The notes: generated by a model from the sequence alone, not told the origin. DNA of 26,975 nt from Actinomycetota bacterium (GCA_010029945.1 RGQW01000004.1:1-26975), one strand, 5' to 3'. Positions 1 through 9,117 are shown, counted from the first letter of the stretch. Made by a program: numbers and translations.

Positions 1-253
1 ACGACGCTGGGGTTCCGGGCTTGCCGTCGATCTCGACGAGGCACAGCCGGCACGACCCGAACGCCTCGAGCGAATCCGTTGCGCACAACTTGGGTACGGA
101 TGTTCCGGATAGGGCAGCGGCACGCATCACCGACGTTCCCGCAGGCACGTCGACGGGTACTCCATCGATGAGCACCGTGACCGTGGAGTCCGCATCGACA
201 GCAGGCGTACCGAGATCCCGCTGATCATCGACGCGATCGCCGAGCACGGTCAT
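1..253 (-). CDS. fdsA: Formate dehydrogenase catalytic (alpha) subunit, N-terminal fragment cut by the window edge
   Basis: Only the first 84 residues are in the window. They form a plant-ferredoxin-like [2Fe-2S] domain, with C57, C68 and C71 visible in the pattern KLC...GSCRLC, preceded by a typical beta-grasp start (TVLIDGVPVDVPAG). This is the N-terminal domain of the large molybdenum or tungsten formate dehydrogenase subunit, which oxidises formate to CO2 and passes electrons through Fe-S clusters to the FdsB/FdsG diaphorase subunits. NuoG has the same kind of N-terminus, so the domain alone does not decide. The neighbouring fdhD, formate-THF ligase and three-subunit layout favour formate dehydrogenase. 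The ATG at 253 lies one base after the FdsB stop and has a strong GGAGGTGA ribosome site inside the end of fdsB. Confidence 0.85.
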   Translation of the reverse strand, partial: MTVLGDRVDDQRDLGTPAVDADSTVTVLIDGVPVDVPAGTSVMRAAALSGTSVPKLCATDSLEAFGSCRLCLVEIDGKPGTPAS

Positions 254-254
254 C

Positions 255-1793
255 TCACTCACCTCCCGCCGCGTGTTGGAAATCCTCCGGGAAATTATCA
301 AGGGCGCTCAACACGGGCATCGGAGTCAGGCCCCCCATCGCACACAAGGATCCATCGGTCATGACTTCGCACAGATCCCTGAGTACGTCCTCATGGAATG
401 CAGCATCCTCGCCACCACGTATGCGGTCAATCACTTCGACTCCCCGGACCGAACCGATTCGACACGGCGTGCACTTGCCGCATGATTCCTCTGCGCAGAA
501 CTCCATGGCGAATCGAGCCTGGGCCGCCATGTCGACGGTGTCGTCGAACACCACGAGTCCCCCGTGGCCGAGCATTCCTCCGGACTCGGCCAGCGTTTCG
601 TAACCCATCGGGACATCGAGGCGATCCGACGGCAGGTAGGCACCCAGGGGGCCACCGATTTGAACGGCGCGGACACCTCTGCCGCTGAGCGTTCCACCGC
701 CGAAGTCATACACCAGTTCGTGCGCGCTGATGCCGAAGGCGGATTCCACGATTCCACCCCGGGCAACGTTGCCCGACAGCTGGAACACCTGCGTTCCATG
801 CGATGCGTCAGTTCCCAACGCCGCGTACGCGCTGCTCCCGCGAGCCAGAATCGACGGGACACTCGCGATGGTCAACACATTGTTGATCACCGTCGGGGTT
901 CCGAACAGACCCTCAATCGCCGGAAGCGGGGGCTTGGTTCGCACCATGCCTCGGCGCCCTTCGATGCTTTCCAGCATGGCCGTCTCTTCCCCGCACACGT
1001 ACGAGCCCGCGCCGATGCGGATCTCGACATCGAACGAGACGAGCGATCCCAGAATTCCCTCACCGAGCCATCCATTGGCGCGGGCGATGTCGACCGCTTG
1101 TGTCATGACCGAGATGGCATCGGGGTACTCCGAGCGCACGTACACGATTCCGCGGTCGGCGCCGACGGCGTGAGCGGCGATCGCCATCCCTTCCAAGAGC
1201 AGGAACGGATCCCCTTCCATCACCATTCGATCGGCGTACGTGCCGCTATCTCCCTCGTCGGCGTTGACGCAGATGTACTTGTGTGCGGGCGCCGTCGCAG
1301 GTTCTCCACGGTGTGGACTGGCGGGAGTTTCGGCCACTGTTCTCCACTTGATTCCGGCGGGAAAGCCGGCACCTCCTCGACCGCGCAGGCCGGAGTCGAT
1401 AACGGTGTCGACCACGTCTGACGCCGACATGGCGAGCGCGGCGCGCAAACCCACCATTCCTCCGTGCGCGAGGTAGTCCTCCGGGTCGATGGGGTCCGTG
1501 ATGCCCATCCGCTCGAATATCCACCGGTCTTGACGCGCGAGGAAGTCGATGTCCTCGACCCGACCGACGAAAGTTGACAAGACTCCCTCACCGGTCACCT
1601 CATCGGGCGTGACGTTGCTCCACCCAATGCGGGCGCCGTCATCGTCGACCCGCTCGACCAGTGGTTCCAGCCACAACAGTCCGCGACTACTGGTTCGCAC
1701 GACCGTGTGACCGTGGTCGACGAGGGCGTCGGCCACCTCGTCGGCGCCCACGGAACGGGCCGCCGAGTCCCGCGGAACGAACCACACCGTCAT
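255..1793 (-). CDS. fdsB: NAD-dependent formate dehydrogenase beta subunit (FdsB/NuoF-like diaphorase)
   Basis: This 512-residue protein is the FMN- and NAD-binding subunit that takes electrons from the formate-oxidising subunit to NAD+. The NuoF-type nucleotide motif with GRGGAGFPAGIKW lies at residues 138-150. The C-terminal [4Fe-4S] site is complete, with C438, C441 and C444 in CGKCTPCR and a fourth C484 in GSLC. The first 60 or so residues look like the thioredoxin-like extension found in fused FdsB proteins. I chose the ATG at 1793 because it overlaps the FdsG stop as ATGA; the open frame continues upstream only as an out-of-frame shadow of fdsG. The order FdsG-FdsB-FdsA is that of soluble NAD-linked formate dehydrogenases. 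A complex I-like NuoF is the alternative, but no other nuo genes are present. Confidence 0.92.
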   Translation of the reverse strand: MTVWFVPRDSAARSVGADEVADALVDHGHTVVRTSSRGLLWLEPLVERVDDDGARIGWSNVTPDEVTGEGVLSTFVGRVEDIDFLARQDRWIFERMGITDPIDPEDYLAHGGMVGLRAALAMSASDVVDTVIDSGLRGRGGAGFPAGIKWRTVAETPASPHRGEPATAPAHKYICVNADEGDSGTYADRMVMEGDPFLLLEGMAIAAHAVGADRGIVYVRSEYPDAISVMTQAVDIARANGWLGEGILGSLVSFDVEIRIGAGSYVCGEETAMLESIEGRRGMVRTKPPLPAIEGLFGTPTVINNVLTIASVPSILARGSSAYAALGTDASHGTQVFQLSGNVARGGIVESAFGISAHELVYDFGGGTLSGRGVRAVQIGGPLGAYLPSDRLDVPMGYETLAESGGMLGHGGLVVFDDTVDMAAQARFAMEFCAEESCGKCTPCRIGSVRGVEVIDRIRGGEDAAFHEDVLRDLCEVMTDGSLCAMGGLTPMPVLSALDNFPEDFQHAAGGE

Positions 1794-2278
1794 GGTGACC
1801 CCTGAAGAGATCCGCGCACCATCGATTCCACCTTCTCGACCGTGGCACGGCCGACGAGGACCCCGCCTACCAGGGCTGCGGGTGCGAGGGCGCAGTTGCC
1901 GAGGCAGAAGACGGGCTCGTCGGCACCGGTCGCCTCGGCAAGCTCGGCAGATTCGCCACACCGGCGTTCCCAGTCGCGCTTGAGCTCTCGACCACCGACC
2001 GATTGACACGCCTCGGCTGCACACAACCGCACCGGCACGTCCGGCGGCGGACTGGTTCGAAGATCGGCGTAAAAGGTCAGCACACCATGAACGTCCGCTC
2101 GCGAGACATTGCATGCGTCGGCAATGAGGCTCACGGCCTCCGCGGGGACGTAGCCGAAACGATCCTGTACTGCTTGCAACGACACGAGTACCGGTCCGGG
2201 GCCCGTGGACGTCTCGGCGAGAAGAGCCATTGCGGACTCCTGCGACCACGTGGCGAACCGAGCTGGTGTGGTGGTCAT
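1790..2278 (-). CDS. fdsG: NAD-dependent formate dehydrogenase gamma subunit (FdsG/NuoE-like)
   Basis: A 162-residue thioredoxin-fold [2Fe-2S] protein of the NuoE/FdsG family. The four cluster ligands are visible as C86 and C91 (CAAEAC) and C125 and C129 (CLGNC). The N-terminal helical part contains the family stretch LQAVQDRFGYVP and the segment GVLTFYADLR. It works with FdsB as the electron-transfer and NAD-reducing module of the formate dehydrogenase. A start four codons further upstream (2290) is possible, but the ATG at 2278 overlaps the FdhD stop as ATGA, exactly like the next junction, so I prefer it. It sits between fdhD and fdsB and is almost certainly translated with them. Confidence 0.92.
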   Translation of the reverse strand: MTTTPARFATWSQESAMALLAETSTGPGPVLVSLQAVQDRFGYVPAEAVSLIADACNVSRADVHGVLTFYADLRTSPPPDVPVRLCAAEACQSVGGRELKRDWERRCGESAELAEATGADEPVFCLGNCALAPAALVGGVLVGRATVEKVESMVRGSLQGSP

Positions 2279-3168
2279 GAGTTCACCCACTGGCCACCGG
2301 AATAGATGTTCATCCGGTCATCACGGGCGAAGCCGGCCAAAAGAAGGTCGTGTCGTCGCGCCGTGTCGACAGCCAGCGTTGTCGGGCCGGACACAGCCAC
2401 GATGGCTCCGACACAAGCGCTCAATGCCTTGGCGACAATCTCGTAGGAAACGCGACCGCTCACCACGAGCACGTAGTCGGTCAGGGGTACTAGGTCATCC
2501 ATGAAGGCTCGACCGATCACCTTGTCCACGGCGTTGTGTCGACCGACGTCTTCCCGGACGTGCAGCACGTTTCCGTTCGGCTCGACAAGAGCGGCCGCGT
2601 GCAAAGACCCGGTCAGGTCGAACATCTTCTGTCGCGTTCGCATCTGTCGGGTGAGGTCGAGTGCCTGGGCAGGCTGCACGCGCCAATCGGCCGTGTGCAG
2701 CGGGGCGTACGGCTCCGCGACAGCGTCCACGACATCGGCGCTACACACTCCGCAGGAACTCGAGGTGACGTAGGCACGCGGCCGCGGAGGCTCGATCCCC
2801 GGCTTCAGTCGCACGTGCACGCTGTCAATCTCGGGCGGATCGTCTTCTGGTGCATCGACTTCGGCAAGCTCTTCGCGCGTCCCGCGCGCTGCGGTGGCCG
2901 CTACTTTGATCTCGGCGATGTCATCGACCTCTCGCAGGCCTGCCTCGCTGACCAACCAGCCCGCGGTGAGCTCCGCATCGTGACCAGGGGTGCGCATCGT
3001 CGTGGCAACTACCTCACCGCCCACGACAATTGTCAAGGGTGCTTCCACGACCACACGGTCGACCCGATCGACTCGATTCACCGTCGGAGCAGACGACGCT
3101 TCATCGTGCTCAGGGAGTGCGATGTCGGCAAGCCGAATCGTCGGCCGCGGACTCGTCGTCTGGCTCAC
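2275..3168 (-). CDS. fdhD: Formate dehydrogenase accessory sulfurtransferase FdhD
   Basis: A 297-residue FdhD-family protein. FdhD passes sulfur from a cysteine desulfurase to the molybdenum cofactor of formate dehydrogenase, which is needed for activity. The persulfide-carrying pair is visible as C139 and C142 in SSSCGVCSAD, and the C-terminal nucleotide-binding half includes the conserved HNAVDKVIG and VSGRVSYEIV segments. Translation starts at a GTG two bases after the formate-THF ligase stop. Its 3' end overlaps fdsG by four bases. The presence of fdhD next to fdsGBA supports a formate dehydrogenase rather than complex I identity for the downstream genes. The extra acidic stretch around residues 98-115 is a common variable insertion. 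Confidence 0.95.
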   Translation of the reverse strand: MSQTTSPRPTIRLADIALPEHDEASSAPTVNRVDRVDRVVVEAPLTIVVGGEVVATTMRTPGHDAELTAGWLVSEAGLREVDDIAEIKVAATAARGTREELAEVDAPEDDPPEIDSVHVRLKPGIEPPRPRAYVTSSSCGVCSADVVDAVAEPYAPLHTADWRVQPAQALDLTRQMRTRQKMFDLTGSLHAAALVEPNGNVLHVREDVGRHNAVDKVIGRAFMDDLVPLTDYVLVVSGRVSYEIVAKALSACVGAIVAVSGPTTLAVDTARRHDLLLAGFARDDRMNIYSGGQWVNS

Positions 3169-3170
3169 TG

Positions 3171-4856
3171 CTAAAACAACCCGACAACCTGGCCGTCGAC
3201 CATGTCGATGCGCTCACTCGACGGCACACGCGGCAAACCCGGCATCGTCATGATGTCCCCGCATACGACGACGACGAAGCCGGCTCCCGCTGCCAGACGA
3301 ACCTCGCGAATGTTCATCGAATGCCCCGAGGGTGCACCTAGCAGCGACGGATCGGTGGAAAACGAATACTGCGTCTTGGCGATACACACCGGCAGGTGGC
3401 CGTACCCCTCGGTCGTCAACTCACGGAGCCGGGCACGAACTTTGCTATCGGCGGTGACTTCTGATGCGCCGTAGATCGTCGTGGCGACAGCTTCGATCTT
3501 TTCCCACAGGGAAGCGTCGTCCGGGTAGACGAAGGAGTGGTGTCCAGCGTCCGCTGCCCGCTCGTCGGCATCACAAATGTCCACGACAACGGAGGCGAGG
3601 TCAGCGGCCCCGACTCCACCGTCGGCCCAGTGGTTTGCCAGGACGATCGGCACGTTCATTGATTCGACGTGCGTGCGAAGGAGATCGATTTCCGCATCGG
3701 TGTCGGTGAGGAACTTGTTGATAGACACCACAGCAGGGACGCCGAAGTGATCGCGCACGTTGGTGATGTGCCGCTCCAGATTGACCAGGCCCGCCTTCAG
3801 CGCGTCCAGGTTCTCCGTCGTGAGGTCATCTCCCGAGGCGCCCCCGTGATGCTTGAGTGCCCGCACCGTCGCGACGATCACCGCCGCGGACGGACGCAGT
3901 CCCGCACTACGACAGGTGATGTCGATGAACTTCTCCGCGCCGAGATCGGCGCCGAATCCGGCTTCGGTCACGACATAGTCGGCGAGACGGAGTGCGCCGA
4001 CGGTCGCGATAACGCTGTTGCACCCGTGGGCGATGTTCGCGAACGGTCCTCCGTGCACGAAAGCCGGCGTTCCTTCCAAGGTCTGCACAAGGTTCGGCGC
4101 CAATGCGTCCTTGAGCAGAACGGTCATCGCACCTTCGGCGTTCAGGTCACGCGCATATACGGGTTCCTTGTCGCGCGTGTAGCCGATGACGATGCGACCG
4201 AGGCGTTCTTTCATGTCGTCGAGGTCGGTAGCGAGACAGAAGATCGCCATGATTTCCGACGCAACGACGATGTCGAAGCCGTCTTCGCGCGGGTATCCGT
4301 TTCCGGGGCCGCCGAGCGCGACGGTGATGTCTCGAAGGGCTCGGTCGTTCATATCGACCACTCGCCGCCACGTCACCCGGCGCACGTCGATACCGAGCGC
4401 GTTGCCGTGGTGAATGTGGTTGTCGATCAGCGCAGCGAGCAGATTGTTGGCGAGACCGATCGCGTTGAAATCCCCGGTGAAGTGGAGGTTGATGTCTTCC
4501 ATCGGGACTACTTGGGCGTGCCCTCCGCCGGCTGCGCCACCCTTCATGCCGAAGACCGGGCCCAGTGACGGCTCGCGCAAGCAGATCATCGCGTTCTTTC
4601 CGAGATGACGAAGACCATCGCCGAGACCGACCGTGGTGGTGGTCTTCCCTTCCCCGGGCGGTGTTGGACTGATCGCGGTCACCAGGATCATGCGCGCCGA
4701 CGGTCGTATCGGCTGCTGAGCGAGCCAGTCGAGGTGGACCTTCGCTTTGGTCTTTCCGTATGGCTCGAGGGCAGCCTCGGGCACACCGACGGCCGCGGCT
4801 ACCTCGGCGATCGGCCGCAGGGACGCCGCCTGCGCAATCTCGATGTCCGTGAGCAT
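3171..4856 (-). CDS. fhs: Formate-tetrahydrofolate ligase (formyl-THF synthetase)
   Basis: A 561-residue protein, full length for the family (about 555-560). It catalyses the reversible ATP-dependent formylation of tetrahydrofolate. The P-loop PTPPGEGKT is at residues 65-72 or so, followed by the family signature TTTVGLGDGL, and a typical LREPSLGPVFG segment comes shortly after. In this operon the folate pool is loaded by demethylation, and formate dehydrogenase follows directly downstream. The likely physiological direction is therefore formyl-THF plus ADP and phosphate to formate plus ATP, a substrate-level phosphorylation (inference). The ATG at 4856 is 15 bases after the EtfA stop. A biosynthetic role in formate assimilation is the alternative reading. 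Confidence 0.97.
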   Translation of the reverse strand: MLTDIEIAQAASLRPIAEVAAAVGVPEAALEPYGKTKAKVHLDWLAQQPIRPSARMILVTAISPTPPGEGKTTTTVGLGDGLRHLGKNAMICLREPSLGPVFGMKGGAAGGGHAQVVPMEDINLHFTGDFNAIGLANNLLAALIDNHIHHGNALGIDVRRVTWRRVVDMNDRALRDITVALGGPGNGYPREDGFDIVVASEIMAIFCLATDLDDMKERLGRIVIGYTRDKEPVYARDLNAEGAMTVLLKDALAPNLVQTLEGTPAFVHGGPFANIAHGCNSVIATVGALRLADYVVTEAGFGADLGAEKFIDITCRSAGLRPSAAVIVATVRALKHHGGASGDDLTTENLDALKAGLVNLERHITNVRDHFGVPAVVSINKFLTDTDAEIDLLRTHVESMNVPIVLANHWADGGVGAADLASVVVDICDADERAADAGHHSFVYPDDASLWEKIEAVATTIYGASEVTADSKVRARLRELTTEGYGHLPVCIAKTQYSFSTDPSLLGAPSGHSMNIREVRLAAGAGFVVVVCGDIMTMPGLPRVPSSERIDMVDGQVVGLF

Positions 4857-4871
4857 GATGTCGCCTTCGTT

Positions 4872-5834
4872 CTACGCGCCCTGAGCGGCGCGGGCCTTCT
4901 CGATGAGGACGGGCAGCAAGGTGTGAAGGTTGTCCACAACGGCGTAGTCCGCGTGGGTCATGATCGGCGCCTGCCCGTCGGTGTTCACCGCGATCAGGGT
5001 CTTCGCCGACTTGCATCCCGCGATGTGCTGCGTCGCGCCGCTGATTCCGAACGCGATATACAAATCGGGGGCGACCTTCGTTCCGGTCTGGCCCACCTGC
5101 TCGGCGTGCGGGCGCCAGCCAGCGGCCGTCACCACCCGTGAACAACCCACCGCACCACCGAGGATGTCCGCGAGTTCTTCCAGCATGCCGAACGCCTCGG
5201 GCCCGTCCATTCCACGGCCGCCCGAGATCACCACCTTGGCCTCGGCCAGTCCGACACCGGTTTCCGCGGCCCCTGTTCGCTCGACGATGGACACTTCGAG
5301 ATCGGCATCGGTCACCGGAACCTCGAACGCTTCGACCTGTGCGTCGCCGGCATCCTCGGACACCGCAAACGCGTGCGCCTGAACGGTTGCCAGCAAAACG
5401 TCGGCGCTGACCTCGCTTCGCTCCAGCAGATTGCCACCCCAACGAGCACGCGTCACCTCGGCGGTTCCCGAGCCCGTCAGAGCGATCTCGCTGCACTCGG
5501 TCACCAGGGGAAGGTCCTTGATCGATGCGACATGTGCCAGCACCTCGCTTCCGCGTGGCGTTCCCGCTGCGAGGACCGCTCGTGGTTCGAGGCGATCCAT
5601 GACGGTGATCACCGCATTGGCGTTCGCCCGGGGGGTGTAGTCATCGATCGCCGCGTTGGTTCCATGATGAACCGTGCGAACCCCGGCGCTTGCCAGGTCG
5701 TCGACGCACTTCTCGGCGTTGGGACCGACGATGAGGGCGTGGACATCCGCATCCAACCCGCGCGCGGCTGAAACCACCTGCAATGCGAGCGGATCGAGTT
5801 CTCCGCGATCGTGATCGGCGTACACGAGGATCAT
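4872..5834 (-). CDS. etfA: Electron transfer flavoprotein alpha subunit
   Basis: A 320-residue EtfA. The C-terminal FAD-binding domain is recognisable from GGRGMDGPEAF, the CSRVVTAAGW segment, EQVGQTG and GISGATQHIAGC. Etf carries electrons from flavoprotein dehydrogenases to Etf:quinone oxidoreductase and so to the respiratory chain. Its ATG overlaps the etfB stop as ATGA, and etfB in turn overlaps the dimethylglycine-dehydrogenase-like gene, so this Etf pair probably serves that enzyme as electron acceptor. No Etf:quinone oxidoreductase is encoded in the window. In GISGATQHIAGC a Cys replaces the usual Met after AG, which is a minor variation. Confidence 0.95.
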   Translation of the reverse strand: MILVYADHDRGELDPLALQVVSAARGLDADVHALIVGPNAEKCVDDLASAGVRTVHHGTNAAIDDYTPRANANAVITVMDRLEPRAVLAAGTPRGSEVLAHVASIKDLPLVTECSEIALTGSGTAEVTRARWGGNLLERSEVSADVLLATVQAHAFAVSEDAGDAQVEAFEVPVTDADLEVSIVERTGAAETGVGLAEAKVVISGGRGMDGPEAFGMLEELADILGGAVGCSRVVTAAGWRPHAEQVGQTGTKVAPDLYIAFGISGATQHIAGCKSAKTLIAVNTDGQAPIMTHADYAVVDNLHTLLPVLIEKARAAQGA

Positions 5835-6589
5835 GACAAAACTCCGATCTGCTTCATCACGTCGACAAGAGCGTCGGCGGCTTCATCGCCCGCTCCGAGG
5901 TCTTGGGCGCCTTTCGACTCCCGAATCGGTGCGGTGAGTCCCATTAGCTGGATGCTGGGGGCGTCGAGGTCGCCGGTGACTTCGTCGATCGGCTTCTTGC
6001 GCGCCTTGATGCGTCCCGGGACCGACGGATAGCGAGGAATATTCAATCCGTCCTTGACGGTGACGACCGCCGGGAGCCGAACGCGGTAAACCTCGCGCAT
6101 CGTTCCCACCGCCCGCTCGCACGTCGCGACGCCGTCGGCGATGGTCATCCCCTTGATGGCTGTCGCCACCGGGCGTCCGAGTCGGTGCGCCAGGCGGACA
6201 CCCGTTTGCGCGTTCGCATTGTCCGCGCTTTCCGATCCCAAAAGGATCAGGTCGAACGCTGTCTCGTCGGCCTCGATGGCGTCACCGATCGCCTTTGCCG
6301 CAGCCTGCGGATCGATATCCGTGGAGTCGGAGCGGATCCAAATCGCTCGATCAGCGCCGATGGCAAATTGCTCTCGAATCTGTTCCTCGACCCCCTCGGG
6401 CCCCATCGAGATCAATGTCACCGTCCCACCGTGCTCTTCCTTCAATTGCACGGCTGCTTCCACCGCGCACTCCTCGTGCGGGCTCAGAGTGAATCCGAGC
6501 TTGTCGGTGTCGATCGCCATGCCGTCGTCGGTCAGCATGATGGCGCTACCGAGGGACGGGTATCGCTTGATGCATACGCAAATGTCCAT
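5831..6589 (-). CDS. etfB: Electron transfer flavoprotein beta subunit
   Basis: A 252-residue EtfB. It begins MDICVCIKRYP and shows the AMP-binding family pattern with LSPHEECAVEAA near residues 36-47, LLGSESADNANAQTG in the middle and the C-terminal segment FRV-like PAVVTVKDGLNIPRYP. It forms the heterodimer with EtfA. The ATG at 6589 shares one base with the stop of the upstream flavoprotein gene (TGATG), and its stop overlaps etfA as ATGA, so the three genes are translationally coupled. The coupling argues that the Etf is dedicated to oxidation of the methylated amine rather than to beta-oxidation. Confidence 0.95.
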   Translation of the reverse strand: MDICVCIKRYPSLGSAIMLTDDGMAIDTDKLGFTLSPHEECAVEAAVQLKEEHGGTVTLISMGPEGVEEQIREQFAIGADRAIWIRSDSTDIDPQAAAKAIGDAIEADETAFDLILLGSESADNANAQTGVRLAHRLGRPVATAIKGMTIADGVATCERAVGTMREVYRVRLPAVVTVKDGLNIPRYPSVPGRIKARKKPIDEVTGDLDAPSIQLMGLTAPIRESKGAQDLGAGDEAADALVDVMKQIGVLS

Positions 6590-9117
6590 CAGCTCAGAAT
6601 CCGTTCGTTGGTGGGATCGAACAACGGGGTGGCACCGACTCGGTCGACCACCACCGGGTAGCGCTCCCCGAGGTACTCAACGAGGAGCTCCGTTCCCTCC
6701 ACCGCGTGCTCGGGAGGGAGATAGGCCATCAACAGGTGTTTGCCCAGCGACGGCGCAGATCCGGCACTGGTCACAAAGGAGCGTCGGCCGTGCTTGTCGG
6801 CGATGGGTGCGCCGTCGGTGGTCAGGATCGGCTCCATGCCGAGCATGTAGCGCTTCTCGCCGCTGGCACTGTGATGATCTGTCACCGACAGGGTGCACAT
6901 CAACGCCACCGGCTCCTCTTCGCGCTGCTGCAAGAAGGCTTCCTTGCCAACGAAATCAGCGTCCTTGACCTTCTTCAGCGCCATGCCCGCTTCGACGATG
7001 TTGTACTCGGCGTCCAACTCGGCGCCGTAGGCGCGGTAACCCTTTTCGAGTCGGCCACCCGTGCCGTACACACCGACACCGACGGGAATCAATCCGTGCG
7101 ATTGACCCGCCTGGAAGACCATGTCCCACAACTTCGCTCCCTGCTCCATGGGCAGGTACAACTCCCAGCCGAGTTCTCCGACGTAGGAGATGCGCGACGC
7201 GAGAACGCGAAGCGATCCCATCTCGATCACGCGGCAGCTGCCGAACGGGAAGCCCTCGTGCGACATGTCTGCAGTGGTGAGCGACTGCACGATTGCTCGG
7301 GCGTTCGGTCCCCACACTCCCAGCGTCGTCATCGAGGAGGTCAGATCCTGCAACTGCGCCGTCCCGTCGGCCGGCAGGTGATCGGCGAACCACTTTCTGT
7401 CCGACATCCCGTGCGCACCACCGGTGACGACGCGGAAATGGTTCGCTCCCAGTCGCATGATCGTCAGGTCGGAGCGGAAACCGCCGCGCGGGGTGAGCAC
7501 CGGGGTGTAGATCACCTTCCCGATCGCAACGTCCATCTGACGCACAGCGCAGGTCTGCACCACGTTCAAGGCGCCCGGACCGACGATGTCGAAGATCGCA
7601 AACGGCGTCAGGTCGATCATTCCCGCGGTCTCGCGCATTTGCAGATGCTCTGCGTTGATGATGGGTGACCACCAGCGTGCATCCCACTCTGCCGTTCGCG
7701 GCATGACGGCGTCACCGAACTTCTCCACCAGGGGCGCATTCGACTCGTACCAGAAGGGGCGCTCCCAGCCGACGGCCTCGTAGAACACGCCACCGAGAGC
7801 CTTCTCCTGCTCGTAGTACGGAGACAGGCGAACATCACGATTACTTGTCCACTGCTCACCCGGGTGGATGATCCCGTAGGTCTTGATGAATCCCTCACCT
7901 GTGCGGGCGGTGATGTGCTGCCGTGTCTTGTGGTGCTCGTAGAACCGGGAGATGTCAGCTCCGTGCAGATCGATCTCCGACTCTCCGAGCACCATCCACT
8001 CCGCAATCGATTTGCCTACGCCGGGACCTTCTTTGATCCACACGGCGGCGGCGGACCATAGTCCCTTGACCTCCGGGGTTTCACCGAGAATCGGCGCACC
8101 GTCCGGTGTCAGAGACAGCAGACCGTTGCAGGCGTACTTCTCTCCAACTGTTTCGTCACCGACGATGTCCGGCATGAGTTCCATCGCGTGCTCGTCCTGA
8201 AGATCGAAATCTTCTTGCGTGAACGGCATCTCCGTCGGCGACAAGGCGGCCTGCTCGATCGAAGGAATCTCACCCGCCTCATACAAGATCGCGCGGTGCG
8301 CGTACGAGCCGATCTCCAAGCCGGTTCCGTGCTGACGCTCATACATGAAGGTGTCCATGTCGCGGATGATCGGCCACTCGATATCGCCCTTGGCATCCGC
8401 GAAGAACGGGACCGGGCCGATGTCCTTCATCTGGTGAACCGCGGGTGTCAACGGAATCGCCGCGCCTGCCATCTCCGCGATTCGTGGGCTCCAGCAACCA
8501 CAGGCGATCACGACGTACTCGGTGTTGATGGTCCCGCGGTCGGTCACGACCGCGGACACATGACCGTCGGTCACTTCGATGTCCATGACCTCGGTGTTGG
8601 GCAAACTCGTCAGGGCGTTCATCTCCTGCGCTTTCTCGCGCATGATCGTTCCCGCCCGCAGTGAGTCGACGACCCCGACCGATGGTGTCCAGAAGCCTCC
8701 GAGAATCACCTCGTCATCGATGTAGGGGACCTTCTCTTTGCACTCGGCGGGAGAGAGCATCGCGGTTCCGTCGATGTCGAACGAGGTTGCCGACTGCATT
8801 CGACGGTGCAACTCCTGCATGCGCTCTTCGGTGCGCGCGACTTCGATTCCGCCGCACTCGGTGAACACACCCATCTCCTTGTACTGACGCATACTCTCCA
8901 GCGTCAACTGGGTGATTTCCTTGCTGTGGTCCGTCGGGAAGATGAAGTTCGAGGCGTGGCCGGTCGAACCTCCCGGGTTGGGTAGCGGGCCCTTGTCGAC
9001 TTGAACGATGTCCGTCCAACCCAGTCGTGCCAGGTGCCACACGATGGAGTTTCCAACAATGCCGGCTCCGATCACGACGCACTTCGCCTCGCTCGGTGCC
9101 TGCAGTTCCTCAGCCAT
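6589..9117 (-). CDS. FAD-dependent dimethylglycine/sarcosine dehydrogenase-like protein with GcvT (folate) domain
   Basis: An 842-residue two-part enzyme. Residues 1-380 or so are a DAO-type FAD domain with the dinucleotide motif VVIGAGIVGNS at 14-24. H54 in STGHASN lies where related enzymes carry the FAD-linked histidine. After a linker (FAO_M-like), residues from about 430 are an aminomethyltransferase (GcvT) domain, with RETAGMIDLTPFA, a later region with GYRAYGAELDAEYN, and the GcvT C-terminal barrel from about 730. Such enzymes oxidatively remove an N-methyl group from dimethylglycine or sarcosine and hand it to tetrahydrofolate as 5,10-methylene-THF, with electrons going to Etf. The exact substrate cannot be read from sequence. 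The purine-rich ribosome site GGGAAAG lies just before the ATG, 42 bases after the GntR gene. Confidence 0.88.
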   Translation of the reverse strand: MAEELQAPSEAKCVVIGAGIVGNSIVWHLARLGWTDIVQVDKGPLPNPGGSTGHASNFIFPTDHSKEITQLTLESMRQYKEMGVFTECGGIEVARTEERMQELHRRMQSATSFDIDGTAMLSPAECKEKVPYIDDEVILGGFWTPSVGVVDSLRAGTIMREKAQEMNALTSLPNTEVMDIEVTDGHVSAVVTDRGTINTEYVVIACGCWSPRIAEMAGAAIPLTPAVHQMKDIGPVPFFADAKGDIEWPIIRDMDTFMYERQHGTGLEIGSYAHRAILYEAGEIPSIEQAALSPTEMPFTQEDFDLQDEHAMELMPDIVGDETVGEKYACNGLLSLTPDGAPILGETPEVKGLWSAAAVWIKEGPGVGKSIAEWMVLGESEIDLHGADISRFYEHHKTRQHITARTGEGFIKTYGIIHPGEQWTSNRDVRLSPYYEQEKALGGVFYEAVGWERPFWYESNAPLVEKFGDAVMPRTAEWDARWWSPIINAEHLQMRETAGMIDLTPFAIFDIVGPGALNVVQTCAVRQMDVAIGKVIYTPVLTPRGGFRSDLTIMRLGANHFRVVTGGAHGMSDRKWFADHLPADGTAQLQDLTSSMTTLGVWGPNARAIVQSLTTADMSHEGFPFGSCRVIEMGSLRVLASRISYVGELGWELYLPMEQGAKLWDMVFQAGQSHGLIPVGVGVYGTGGRLEKGYRAYGAELDAEYNIVEAGMALKKVKDADFVGKEAFLQQREEEPVALMCTLSVTDHHSASGEKRYMLGMEPILTTDGAPIADKHGRRSFVTSAGSAPSLGKHLLMAYLPPEHAVEGTELLVEYLGERYPVVVDRVGATPLFDPTNERILS

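Noticed and set aside
1794..2249. Upstream extension of the FdsB reading frame to 664 residues
   Set aside because: This part is antisense-free but out of frame with fdsG, low in family similarity and Arg/Gly-rich; the ATGA overlap at 1793 and the NuoF-like start mark the true gene.
4147..5496. A 449-residue Arg-rich open frame on the minus strand across fhs and etfA
   Set aside because: A shadow frame typical of GC-rich coding DNA, overlapping two certain genes on the same strand.
6141..7668. Plus-strand open frames of 275 and 320 residues opposite etfB and the flavoprotein gene
   Set aside because: They are antisense to confidently identified genes and show no domain features.
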